This document shows, one piece after another, positions 1-6,954 of a DNA stretch of 10,895 bases. Numbering within the stretch: position 1 is the stretch's first letter; each line of letters begins with the position of its first letter. The stretch is taken from assembly GCA_002284615.2 (NCBI GenBank), contig MU070345.1, forward strand, positions 65,673 through 76,567, written 5' to 3'. Origin of the DNA: Dunaliella salina (lineage: Eukaryota; Chlorophyta; Chlorophyceae; Chlamydomonadales; Dunaliellaceae). The position numbers and the translations under genes were made by a program. The notes beneath the pieces are model-generated. The model worked only from the letters and a program-made list of their open reading frames with translations, was not told the DNA's origin and made no database searches.

Positions 1-441
1 CTTGAAGTACCAGCGTAATGCACCCATGGTCACTTGAGTTCAGAGATGGAGAATGGATTTGTGACTGCTGTACATGCCGAAACAAAGAAGGAGTGATCAA
101 AATATGGTCTGGTCTACTACGCCCAGCATTTCTGCTGTAAGTAGGATACCCAGCGTAGGTGGGCTGTCCATCATCACCTCGCACGCGCCCAGTAGTGAAT
201 GTAAGTCCATATGCAGCAGCAGTATCCACAAGCAAACTGCCAGCCAAATTGACATGTGTACACTCACACCTTCTAGGAGCCTGGAGTGCCGGGCAGTCCA
301 ATAGAGCTTCATAATGAGCGTCAGAAACTTCTCGCAGATTCCCAATTTTTGCATTGAAGTCTCCACATAACATCACATGTGGAGATACCTGTGTAACATG
401 GGCAAGCTCATCATACAAGTAAGTAAAAAACTCCCTGACAT
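1..441 (-). mobile_element. LINE copy D: 5'-truncated, endonuclease (EEP) part, runs off the left edge
   Basis: This is the second half of an apurinic/apyrimidinic-type endonuclease domain (EEP fold), the enzyme that nicks target DNA for LINE integration. Seen directly: one open minus-strand frame with the catalytic GDFNA motif at 364-350, a GRVRGDDGQ stretch, SRPDHIL, and the terminal SDH motif at 34-26. Copy A carries the same block (GDLNA at 3723-3709, SDH at 3405-3397), so these are two copies of one family. The sequence starts abruptly mid-domain at about 439-442, directly after the post-RT region of copy A. The simplest reading is a 5'-truncated LINE inserted in the same orientation into A, with its RT and 3' end beyond the window. 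Its frame is unbroken here, unlike A, so it looks younger. No target duplication can be checked because the other end is outside. Confidence 0.75.
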
Positions 442-837
442 CATGTTGAGACAGATCCAAATGCATGTGTCTTGGTAAGCGGGCCGGGGCATGCTCGTTG
501 TGATCAAAAGGCACTGCAAAAATAGATTGATAAGCAGCCAGTTTGTTATTAGTTTCTCGCAGATCCACACCCTCAACATCTCTCCAAACTGACCGCAACC
601 TGTGCCGGAGGTCATCAGTGAACTCTTGAATATGAATTGGAGTACCCTGCCACACAGCTTGCACAAAGGAACCACAACGCCGGAGACCTTGGAAAGCATC
701 TAGAACTTGAGCAGTCCAGAAAGAAGGCTCATGTGAGTGAATGTTCAGATCCGCTTTCAGCACTCCTCTCAATGTCTCGCTGTTGGATCTCAGCATGCTA
801 TTAAACATTTTCAGACCTGAACCAGTAAAACTGGAGC

Positions 838-1019
838 AATTCAAACAACTAGGATTGGATCACCAGCGTGCCACGAAGCTTGCTCAACAACTTCATGCCC
901 ATTCTGTTCAATATGCCCACAAACTAGTCTCCACACGCCGCACTATTGAAAACAAGAAAACTTCCAACTGTCAGCTTCTAGAGCCAGGTGCTTCTAGTAA
1001 CCCTCCAGATCCACATTAG
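838..1019 (+). pseudogene. C-terminal ~60 codons of an unrecognised protein, in the 331-bp insert
   Basis: The open frame enters from LINE A antisense sequence (ATG at 741 lies in LINE A, so it is not a real start) and continues through the insert to TAG at 1017-1019. The part within the insert includes LGLDHQRATKLAQQLHAHS and YAHKLVSTRRTIENKK, which look amphipathic and helical with basic residues, followed by a Pro/Ser-rich tail. I do not recognise the family. Because the segment is retroposed and 5'-truncated, this is the tail of a longer ORF from elsewhere in the genome, perhaps the last ORF of another retroelement. Confidence 0.45.
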
Positions 1020-1057
1020 CATTCTTTTTTTCATATCTTGTGGTGGAGGGGGCACAC

Positions 1058-1073
1058 GGCTCTTTTTTGAGCC
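1058..1073 (+). other. Short stem-loop 39 bases after the stop codon of the insert ORF
   Basis: A 5-bp stem, GGCTC / GAGCC, closes a six-T loop, followed by CCAA-like sequence. A second, longer hairpin lies at about 1099-1121, with arms GTAGG.AGAG / CTCT.CCTAC and a TTT loop. Both are in the presumed 3' untranslated part of the retroposed fragment. They may be recognition structures for the reverse transcriptase that mobilised it, or inherited from the source mRNA. The first resembles the 16-nt histone mRNA stem-loop in size and sequence, but the preceding protein is not a histone. Confidence 0.45.
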
Positions 1074-1799
1074 AATGCGTCTCCTTTTCCTTAATTGATG
1101 TAGGGAGAGTTTCTCTGCCTACGTAATTTTCTTTTTTCTTTTTCTTTTTATTTTATTTTCTTTTCTTTCTGGAGCGGCTCATGGCCACATTCCCGCAAAA
1201 CAGCCCAGTTTGGAGTGGTACTTTTAACACCCAGCGTGCTTTTAAGATAACTCATGTGCCGCACTTGCAGGTCACTCGCAAACTCCTTGCCCTCTTTAGT
1301 GTACTCAGTTCCCCACACCTGCCCTGAATACAGTCCAGACGGAACCACATATGTCTTCCCAAGCCACAGAGAGACATATGGCCTATTTGCCAGAGAGTGC
1401 TCACGAACGAATTGACGGACCTGGAAAGATGCCATGAACGGACGAGTGGCATGCTCAGAGGATTTAGTCATGCTCATGCGCTTGTGAAACATCATGCCGA
1501 GTACTTAAAAGACTCCTTGTGTGCCAGTGGCACCCCCTCAACATGAAACTCAGGCAGATCTGACCCTGAGGAATTGAAATGAACCACCTCAGATCTGAAG
1601 TCTATACTTAGCAGTGTTGATGATAAGGCGCTTCCTGTGAGCATATGTATGCAAACGGTTCAGCATGGCCTGCAAAGCATGAGGATCATCGGCCATAAAA
1701 GTTAAGTCATCTGCATACAACATGTGCGTTACATGGAATCCAGCTGTGCCCGTGACAGCACCTTGCACCCTTTCCGCAATTTCATCAATGTCATTCACG

Positions 1800-1923
1800 T
1801 ATAGAGTGGGTTCGATTCCGTGGAGGTTTGATAAGGCGGGCCCAATACCGGGTGCTAAGGTCGTTCCTCCTGTGATGCTTGGGGGCTAGTCCCGCTTGCG
1901 TAGCTTTTCCTTTCCTTATAGAG
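1800..1923. repeat. Target-site duplication TATAGAG around the SINE-like insert
   Basis: Direct 7-bp repeats at 1800-1806 and 1917-1923. The repeat is part of the LINE A coding sequence (Ser-Leu-Tyr codons on the minus strand), which shows which copy is original sequence and supports retrotransposition rather than tandem duplication. Confidence 0.8.
1807..1916 (+). mobile_element. 110-bp SINE-like insertion in the RT of LINE A
   Basis: The segment lies between two copies of TATAGAG (1800-1806 and 1917-1923). Removing it and one copy restores the reading frame LLFSL-YVNDIDEI expected between RT motifs B and C, so it is a genuine insertion. On the plus strand it begins almost at once with GGTTCGATTCC (1809-1819), which matches the internal B box of tRNA-type RNA polymerase III promoters (consensus GGTTCGANTCC). 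No A box precedes it, so I infer a tRNA-derived SINE truncated at its 5' end. The 3' end is pyrimidine-rich (ttttcctttcct). A short imperfect palindrome around CTAG lies at about 1888-1902. Another 5'-truncated retroposed sequence is possible, since a B box alone can arise by chance. Confidence 0.6.
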
Positions 1924-3389
1924 AGAAAAGCAGAGGGGATAAAGGGCAGCCCTGCTTCACACCTGTGTCAGGATTTACCCGAGCAGTCTTCTCTCCATCC
2001 TTCAAAATATATTCATCAGCATCATACGTATTCTTAATGATGGACAAAAAAAGGAGTGGGCATGCGCGTGCGTTGCAGGTGTTGCCAAAGTGCCTGCCTT
2101 GGGATAGTGTCGTATGCTTGCCTAAAGTCAATGAACGCAGTGTGCAGCCGACTAGATCGCCCAGGCTTTATTGTGCTTGCAACATGCTGTAGGTGCCTTA
2201 AAATGTATATGGGCTGGAGGGTGTTCCTTCCAGGGAAGAAGCCAAACTGTGTGTCTGGGATCTTGTTTGAGGCAATGCACCAGTCCGTGACGAGAGAACG
2301 AATCACATTAGCGTACAAGCGGTACATTGTTCCACTGACAGCCAACATGCAATAGCTATCAGGTTCAAGGAGGGTTCCTTTCTGTACAAAAAGGTCAGCT
2401 TGGCCTGTTTCCAACATTCCGGAATGCAAGCCTTGTCATATAACAGTTTGAAAAGCCGGGCAATACATGGCACCAGCACATTCACACCCGCTCAGTGCCC
2501 CGGCCAATGACCCGTGGGCGCACCACAGTAGTATTTGATAAAAGGTGCAGCCACACAGTCAAACCCAGGAGAGGCACGCCCATTCATCTTCCCAATCTGC
2601 ACAGCTACCAACCCTTGTATCGCCTGCTCAGGAGGCACAGCAACTGCATCCGGCTCAGGCATCCAATTATTTTGTGTACTCTCTTAGAAGAGCCTCAACA
2701 TTGCGCCCACGACCCAAAGGAACAGCCATATCTCTCGCAGTTAGAGCCACACCCCCACGAACCGACTGAGCCGCCTCAAAGTGCTCCTTTAAGTACTTAT
2801 CCCATACAGGTTGTGCCATAGGTGTGGTTTGAGAGCACTTAGACCGCCTCAGCATTGCATGCACTTCAGGGTCTTTACTGTAGAGCCTCCCTAGGAACAC
2901 ATCTCTCTGTCTGCGCGTGTACACACGCTTCGACCAATGAACTTGGATCTTGTACTGCCTACGCACAAACTCACGCGCATGCAAAGGTTGACCGTTCGAA
3001 GGGCCTCCGTACATACACGAAGCTTCTCTTTACAAGCTGCATCAAACCAGGGAGGGCTGTGAGCGCCCTCCGGCTGGCACGTAAAGGTCCACACACGCTG
3101 ACTAGCCCAGCCATGCTTGCGTCCCCAGCAGCTTGTGCGATCATGGAACGCAAGCAAAGACAGGCCGTCTCACAGGCAGACACCGGGTCCTCCTTTGCAA
3201 TGGCCTGTTCAAACTGAGCTTGCATTTCAGTGTTCCCTAAAAGTGCTTCCGCACAAACCTCGGCGAGCTCAGGCTGCCACTTCATGGACAACCTGAAACC
3301 ACATCCCCCGAGCTTGCACACATGCTCAGCTTGCATGTCCCAGTCTGCACCCTCCAAATTAGATGTAGGCACTCGAAACGTCATGCTTA

Positions 3390-4215
3390 TAGGGCAGTGG
3401 TCACTGATGGCGCGATCCTCAATGATGTGCACATAGTCAGCCATCCCAAACATCTTGTCAGACATCAGAATATGGTCAGGTCTGCTCCCTTCCACTCAAG
3501 CATCATGCCCCAAACAAGTACGCTGCCCATCATCCCCACGCACCCTGCCCGTGCCCAACACCAGCTCACAAGTGCTCGCAAACTCCACCAACAGTCTGCC
3601 AGCAGCATTTACACCAGGGAACTTACATCTACGGGCGTGGTGCAGGGCAGGGTGCGCCATCAGAAGACCACCATGAATATGCGTGACCTCTCTCAGCCTG
3701 CCAATCTTGGCGTTCAGATCGCCACACAGCAGCACATGAGGGGAGACCTGAGTGACACGCGCGACCTCATCAAGGAGAGAAGAGAATGAGTCAATCGCTG
3801 CTCGCACAGGAAATGCTGACTAACAGGGTTGATGTACACCGCCCCTAGTATGACATCCTCCTGAAACCCAAACAGCCGTTTATCACAGCGCACCCAAATG
3901 CATTGCAAGCGCTGTGAGTCCAGATGCACATGCAAAAAATCAGCACACTGAACTGCTGCAAGCACAGCCACCCCAAAGCCTGGTTTCCCAACATCTCCTG
4001 GTGCGATGTGCGTCGCATGTATGAGCCGATGCATGTCATGCAAACCAGACATGAGCCTGTCTAGAGCGTCTGTATGAGTCTCCGTGAGAACAACAAGGGC
4101 ATGATTTCTAATAAGCTCCTATAGTGCCAAGGTTTTGCTCAATGCAATCTCTGGTGTAGCATCAGGGTTAGGTATGCCATTGATGCTCAGCACAAGCAGC
4201 TTGAGTTGCCCACAA
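3390..4215 (-). pseudogene. EEP (APE-type) endonuclease domain of LINE A
   Basis: This is the N-terminal domain of a LINE ORF2-type protein, which nicks host DNA before target-primed reverse transcription. Visible motifs in order: LLVLSINGI (first strand with the catalytic Asn), VVLTETHTD (metal-binding Glu), GFGVAVLAAVQ, ILGAVYINP, LLCGDLNAKIG at about 3729-3703 (catalytic Asp and Asn), SRPDHILMSD, and AISDHCPISM with the terminal SDH at 3405-3397. All expected catalytic residues are still present, but the frame is broken by TAG at 4121-4119, a shift near 3810 and TGA at 3498-3496. Compared with copy D, GDFNA has become GDLNA. The downstream sequence leads without a gap into the RT linker. 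Confidence 0.85.
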
Positions 4216-4557
4216 TCTGGCTGATGGTCAACCCCCTATTGAGATCTCGTATTGTTTCCACCACCGGAGGGCACACCCCCACGAGCATACGGACCATCGT
4301 CGCTGCAGGGCGCCCGTGTTCACTCCTTGCCTCCCGCTTGTTCTGTTGGACCACGGCCTTTGACGCCTGAAAGCCCTCTGCATCCATAGCACCAGTGCCG
4401 CCAGAAGGGCGGGCTCCAGAGGAGGACGGAGGTGGGCAGGGCCCAGAGGAGGTTGCAGCAGCATATGTGCGCTGGGGAGCATGAGAGGAGGGGAGGCAAC
4501 AGCAGAGCTGGGGGTGGCACAAGCTGAACGGGATGGCTCAGAGAAGAGAAATTTCAT
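4187..4557 (-). pseudogene. Proline/serine/alanine-rich region upstream of the endonuclease of LINE A
   Basis: Two overlapping minus-strand frames are open here. One starts with ATG at 4557 and stops near 4228. The other is open from about 4522 to 4187 and contains a Pro/Ser/Gly-rich stretch followed by a charged segment ending near VRMLVGVCPPVVETIRDLN. Neither is in the frame that begins the endonuclease at about 4215 (LKLLVLSINGI). It could be the C-terminus of ORF1, an N-terminal extension of ORF2, or low-complexity sequence that happens to be open. I recognise no RRM, zinc knuckle or coiled coil typical of LINE ORF1 proteins. Its position directly before the EEP start is the only support for it belonging to the element. 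Confidence 0.3.
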
Positions 4558-4982
4558 CTGCTCTGATGGGACTCCCTGTCAGTGACAGCGCTTCCTGTTG
4601 GGTCTTCTTTACATGCATGATGACTGCTGTCCGGCATATGCTTGTACTCCTTGGGGATTACCTGGAATTACAGATTTACAGATACCTATCAGGTACCTTA
4701 CCGAATACCTATCAAAAGATTGCACATGGTGAACAAAGGGAAAAGAAAATTTCATGGAAAAGGATGTGTGCATTGATTTTCCTGAATGCGCTTGCAGGGG
4801 CACCTACGCTATCGGAAATAGAGCTTATGGGGACCTGGGGGGGTTCTGCTATGTCCATACAGCTGGACCTGCTCCTCCCAATCTCACGCGCCGCCCAGTA
4901 ACAAAACCCCTGTGAAAGCCCCCTGAAATGAAGAGCATTACCTCATGGCACAAAGAGCACTGCCTCATGGCATGCGCAGCGC
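4558..4982. other. Intervening sequence without a recognisable gene
   Basis: No domain or repeat family is recognised in these ~425 bases. A plus-strand frame is open over 4533-4901 but starts antisense to LINE A and has no recognisable motif. Small local repeats are visible: ATACCTATCA occurs at 4682-4691 and 4705-4714, and a 20-base unit occurs twice at 4931-4972. It could be ancestral sequence between the two large LINE copies, or the unrecognised 5' untranslated part of LINE A. Confidence 0.5.
4931..4972. repeat. Two-copy tandem repeat, 22-bp period
   Basis: The units 4931-4950 and 4953-4972 share 18 of 20 bases (AAGAGCAYTRCCTCATGGCA). This is a small local duplication with no evident function, just outside the 3' end of LINE BF. 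Confidence 0.7.
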
Positions 4983-4998
4983 CTAATAAGATTTAGAT

Positions 4999-5241
4999 TT
5001 ACAATGGGGGACCTTCAGCTAGATTGTTCGACTGATCGGCCTGTGACTGGTCCTCGCCAGCCAACATAATATCCATAAGCTCAGAAATAAACAAATGAAG
5101 CTCGTTGTGTTGCAAGAGGAAATCATGCACAGCCTGGACATTAACCTGCTGTAACTAAGGTTGTTCCATTGAAAAAACACCTGAGAAGCAGTTGAACAGG
5201 TAAGCACACTTTCTCCTCAAATCACAAACAGACGTGTTTCT
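4999..5241 (-). pseudogene. LINE BF, last part: C-terminus after the zinc finger
   Basis: The minus-strand frame reads NTSVCDLRRKCAYLFNCFSG, a TAG near 5158, then VQAVHDFLLQHNELHLFISE followed by LMDIMLAGEDQSQADQSNNL and AEGPPL, with TAA at 5001-4999. It matches the end of copy C (VRRKCFELF...LSELMDLFLTGVDQSQTDQ...LAEGP) block by block. The conserved terminal LAEGP appears to mark the natural C-terminus of this family. Immediately after the stop comes the short tail repeat and then the target duplication CTAATAA, so the LINE 3' end is complete here. Confidence 0.8.
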
Positions 5242-5302
5242 TGTCGTGCAAGATCAGTGTCACACACACGTCACCAACCTGGGAGCACAGATCACTATTA
5301 AT

Positions 5303-5445
5303 AGTATAATGGTCTGGATTTGACATCACCTATTCTCAGCATTGTAAACCGAACAGAGATGGAGTAGTCTCCCATTGCCCTGGGAGGGGCACTGCAAGGG
5401 GGGACAGGCCTGGCAACCGTGTACCAAAGCTGAGTATGTCTTGTG
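5303..5445. repeat. Core repeat, left copy (143 bp)
   Basis: This begins AGTATAATGGTCTGG and ends GAGTATGTCTTGTG. It matches 6678-6815 with four substitutions, all transitions, and one 5-base indel (ACTGC, present here). It contains a G-rich centre (GGGAGGGGCACTGCAAGGGG). The minus-strand open frame across it is conserved between the copies only because the DNA is nearly identical, so I read it as non-coding terminal-repeat sequence. Confidence 0.85.
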
Positions 5446-5671
5446 TGTGAAGAAGAAGTGCTGTGCTGCATCATGCGGGAGTGCAGCAAGGAACAGCAAA
5501 CTCAGAATCCCAGCAACCCTGTCTCACTCGCACCTCTTTCCATCAGCTCGAGTGAATTTGTCCTTTGTCTGGATGGTTGTAGCCAGCTCTGGACGTTAAA
5601 CACCCATCTCATAATCAACTGTTATCTAACCGATAACACCCGGTGATATGTCTTGTGATATCTAACCAAAG

Positions 5672-5703
5672 TTGAGTTCGTGATCACACAATCACTAACT
5701 CAA
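5672..5703. repeat. 13-bp inverted repeat, six-base loop
   Basis: TTGAGTTCGTGAT (5672-5684) pairs with ATCACTAACTCAA (5691-5703) with one mismatch around the loop CACACA. It lies in the left terminal unit, about 15 bases after GTGATATGTCTTGTG (5643-5657), whose exact reverse complement occurs at 6865-6879. Its role is unknown; it may be part of the palindromic terminal structure. Confidence 0.65.
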
Positions 5704-5934
5704 TTCAGGATCAGGATGCCCTGAGGGAAAAGGGGAACAGGTGGCCTGGCAGCCAAGTAACAAAACTCGTGGACACAGGTCTGTAAAACAACATGCTTCA
5801 CTGCTCTGCCTTCTTCTGCTATGCCATCATGCTCGCATTCAAGCTCTCTCTTCATGCTTCTCTATCATGCTCCCAGGGATGCTCTTCCCACGTTAGTTGT
5901 GGTGAACACAACTACATCCCAAGATAGTCAGATA

Positions 5935-6621
5935 TCACTTATAATCATAACTGCTTGTCATGACCTGCACCTGAGGATTCTGCACAGCAGTGTTGCTATG
6001 TTGTTGCATCTGCCGGCTTGGATGCCGCTCATAATTTGGGCCATAACACAGAGCATGTGGCAAATGGAATTTACCACAGTCCTGACAAGGTGAGCGAAAT
6101 TTGGGTGCTCTATGTTGAAAACCAGGAGTAAGCTGCTCATGCTGATGCATACCACCCCCCAGCAGCGAACTACTGGTTGAGCTGTACGGAAAACTGCACT
6201 ATAAATGACTCACGGGTTGGTGTGATGGCGAGTAAAGGCCATGGTGTCCAGAATGCATGTTCTTATGAGAACTTCGGCAAGGAGAGGACTGGTGTCCATA
6301 CGCATACAATGGCACATGCACACGCCCAAACACAGGCTTGCTGCAAGAGGACACAGGATTTGCAAGGCTCTGCTTGAGCTCAGTCAACTCTGGTCGCAAT
6401 GCTGCCATTTCTTTTTCTACTGACTCTGCATGGGCATTTGATGCAGTAGTGTGCACCTGCCTGTTTGGCATATAAGATCCAGGAGTTTCATGTGCAGCAG
6501 CGAATTGCCTTAGGTCACAGCAGTCATGCATATAGTGGTCACAGTGTCCAGGCACTGGGCAAGGTCTTTCAACGTAAATTGTGGCAGGTGCATCATGGTT
6601 TTCTGTGTGCGTGTCATGCAA
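5935..6621 (-). pseudogene. gag-like remnant with two Cys/His clusters, split by one TAG
   Basis: A minus-strand frame runs from 6621 to a stop at 5935, interrupted only by TAG at 6201-6199; the two halves are in the same frame. The first half has CPVPGHCDHYMHDC (6561-6520), which resembles retrotransposon Gag knuckles of the form CX2HX4HX4C with the first His replaced by Pro, then a helical segment EKEMAALRPELTELKQSL. The second half has CQDCGKFHLPHALC (6087-6046), a CX2C...H...C knuckle, in a Gln/His/Ser-rich setting. Gag proteins package retrotransposon RNA through such knuckles. The upstream capsid part is absent: the frame begins right at the edge of the right terminal unit with no convincing start. 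The assignment rests on the Cys/His spacing, not on whole-protein similarity. Confidence 0.5.
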
Positions 6622-6665
6622 TTGGTTTATTATGTTAGATATCTAACCGGTTATATCCCACGTCG

Positions 6666-6954
6666 TGAGAATTTGGTAGTATAGTGGTCTGGATTTGACA
6701 TCACCTATTCTCAGCATTGTAAGCCAAACAGAGATGGAGTGGTCTCCCATTGCCCTGGGAGGGGCAAGGGGGGACAGGCCTGGCAACCGTGTACCAAAGC
6801 TGAGTATGTCTTGTGACATATGACGTGGGATATCACCACAATCATTGTATGTGATCGTGGTGAACACAAGACATATCACAAGTATCATACTTCGGTTTAC
6901 ATTGCTGAGAATAGGTGATGTCAAATCCAGACCATTATCCTACCAGATTCTCAA
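6666..6954. repeat. Foldback: ~60-bp inverted arms with a further inner hairpin
   Basis: The arm at 6666-6726 (GTGAGAATTTGGTAG...GGTCTGGATTTGACATCACC...) is inverted at 6893-6954, with TGGATTTGACATCACCTATT and flanking bases matching perfectly. Inside lies a second palindromic set: ATGTCTTGTG (6806-6815) with CACAAGACAT (6865-6874), and TCACCACAATCA with TGATCGTGGTGA just within. AACCGGTT occurs outside both arms (about 6645-6652 and 6955-6962). The structure is like that of a miniature inverted-repeat (MITE-like) element, either nested in or part of the right-hand terminal unit. Confidence 0.75.
6678..6815. repeat. Core repeat, right copy (138 bp)
   Basis: This is the direct counterpart of 5303-5445, about 97% identical apart from a 5-base deletion. 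Unlike the left copy, its first ~50 bases recur inverted at 6893-6940, so this copy is one arm of a foldback. The close similarity of the two cores fits a pair of long terminal repeats or two recent insertions of one family. Confidence 0.85.

Larger units (their letters stand above)
838..1168 (+). mobile_element. 331-bp retroposed 3' fragment inserted in LINE A
   Basis: The insert is bounded by CTGGAGC at 831-837 and 1169-1175, a 7-bp target duplication; copy BF shows the empty site at about 7584-7600. Removing the insert and one repeat restores HEPLQ-FYWFR on the minus strand. In plus orientation the insert has about 60 open codons ending at TAG 1017-1019, then about 150 bases of non-coding sequence with two hairpins (1058-1073 and about 1099-1121), and ends in a long pyrimidine tract (about 1126-1168). 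The absence of a start codon and the 3'-end layout fit a 5'-truncated retroposed transcript, either another LINE family or a retrocopy of a host mRNA. No poly(A) is visible. Confidence 0.7.
442..1600 (-). pseudogene. Post-RT region of LINE A, split by a 331-bp insert
   Basis: This is the region after RT, recognised because three copies in the window align. From right to left: HFNSSGSDLPEFHVEG..HKESFKY (about 1580-1505), a one-base loss near 1500, then MMFHKRMS...FVREHSLANRPYVSLWLGKTYVV...GQVWGTEY...LQVRHMSYLKSTLGVK..TPNW.VLRECGHEPLQ (1495-1176), and after the insertion FYWFR...NSMLRSNSETLRGVLKADLNIH...FDHNEHAPARLPRHMHLDLSQH (830-442). The same blocks occur at 7930-7063 (minus) and 8830-9400 (plus). 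The zinc finger seen in the other copies is missing because copy D interrupts the sequence at about 441. Its function in LINEs of this type is presumed to be nucleic-acid binding. Confidence 0.8.
1600..3160 (-). pseudogene. Reverse transcriptase domain of LINE A (interrupted)
   Basis: This encodes the polymerase of the element, which copies its own RNA into a nicked target. Seen in order across several frames: a linker with PPWFDAACKEKL (about 3040), a helical stretch with RRSKCSQTTPMAQPVWDKYL (about 2850-2800), IGKMNGRASPGFD (about 2590), PDSYCMLAVSGTMYRLYANV (from 2363, RT motif 2 region), FIDFRQAYD (2135-2109, motif A with catalytic Asp), GVKQGCPLSPLLFSL (1963-1919, motif B), YADDL (1717-1703, motif C catalytic pair) and the following thumb-like helix. 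Frameshifts near 3130, 3010, 2670, 2385 and 2130 and a TGA at 2494-2492 show it is inactive. A 110-bp insertion separates motifs B and C; without it LFSL joins YVND in frame. Confidence 0.9.
442..4557 (-). mobile_element. LINE copy A: long, nested, inactive non-LTR retrotransposon
   Basis: A LINE-type element reads right to left: possible leader or ORF1 end (about 4557-4215), EEP endonuclease, RT, then post-RT region. Domain order and motifs (GDLNA, SDH, FIDF..AYD, QGCPLSPLLF, YADD) are those of an L1-like non-LTR element; the clade is not resolved. It is dead: in-frame stops at 4121-4119, 3498-3496 and 2494-2492, plus frame changes near 3810, 3130, 3010, 2670, 2385, 2130, 1600 and 1500. Three other elements interrupt it at 1807-1916, 838-1168 and at about 441. 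Its zinc finger and 3' end are not in the window and should lie past copy D. The 5' boundary is uncertain; nothing recognisable as LINE lies beyond about 4557. Confidence 0.85.

Noticed and set aside
741..1019. Plus-strand ORF with an apparent ATG at 741
   Set aside because: The first 32 codons are antisense LINE A; only the part after 838 belongs to the retroposed insert. The ORF as a whole is an accident of the insertion.
1807..1830. Possible tRNA gene because of GGTTCGATTCC
   Set aside because: There is no A box, anticodon arm or acceptor stem, and the T-stem does not pair. Only a B box is present, so a SINE remnant is more likely.
3322..3789. Plus-strand open frame of 155 codons
   Set aside because: It is entirely antisense to the endonuclease domain of LINE A, which has all its catalytic motifs on the minus strand.
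4533..4901. Plus-strand open frame of 122 codons
   Set aside because: It begins antisense to the leader of LINE A, and its hydrophobic stretches do not form a recognisable domain. There is no supporting context.
5717..5740. Purine-rich tract (GAGGGAAAAGGGGAACAGG) as a polypurine tract for the LTR-like element
   Set aside because: It is on the plus strand next to the left unit, the wrong strand for an element whose gag reads on the minus strand, and it does not abut a terminal repeat boundary.
6643..6924. Minus-strand ORF whose protein resembles the ORF at 5298-5489
   Set aside because: The similarity comes from the direct core repeat and not from protein conservation; the differences are DNA transitions without regard to codon position.
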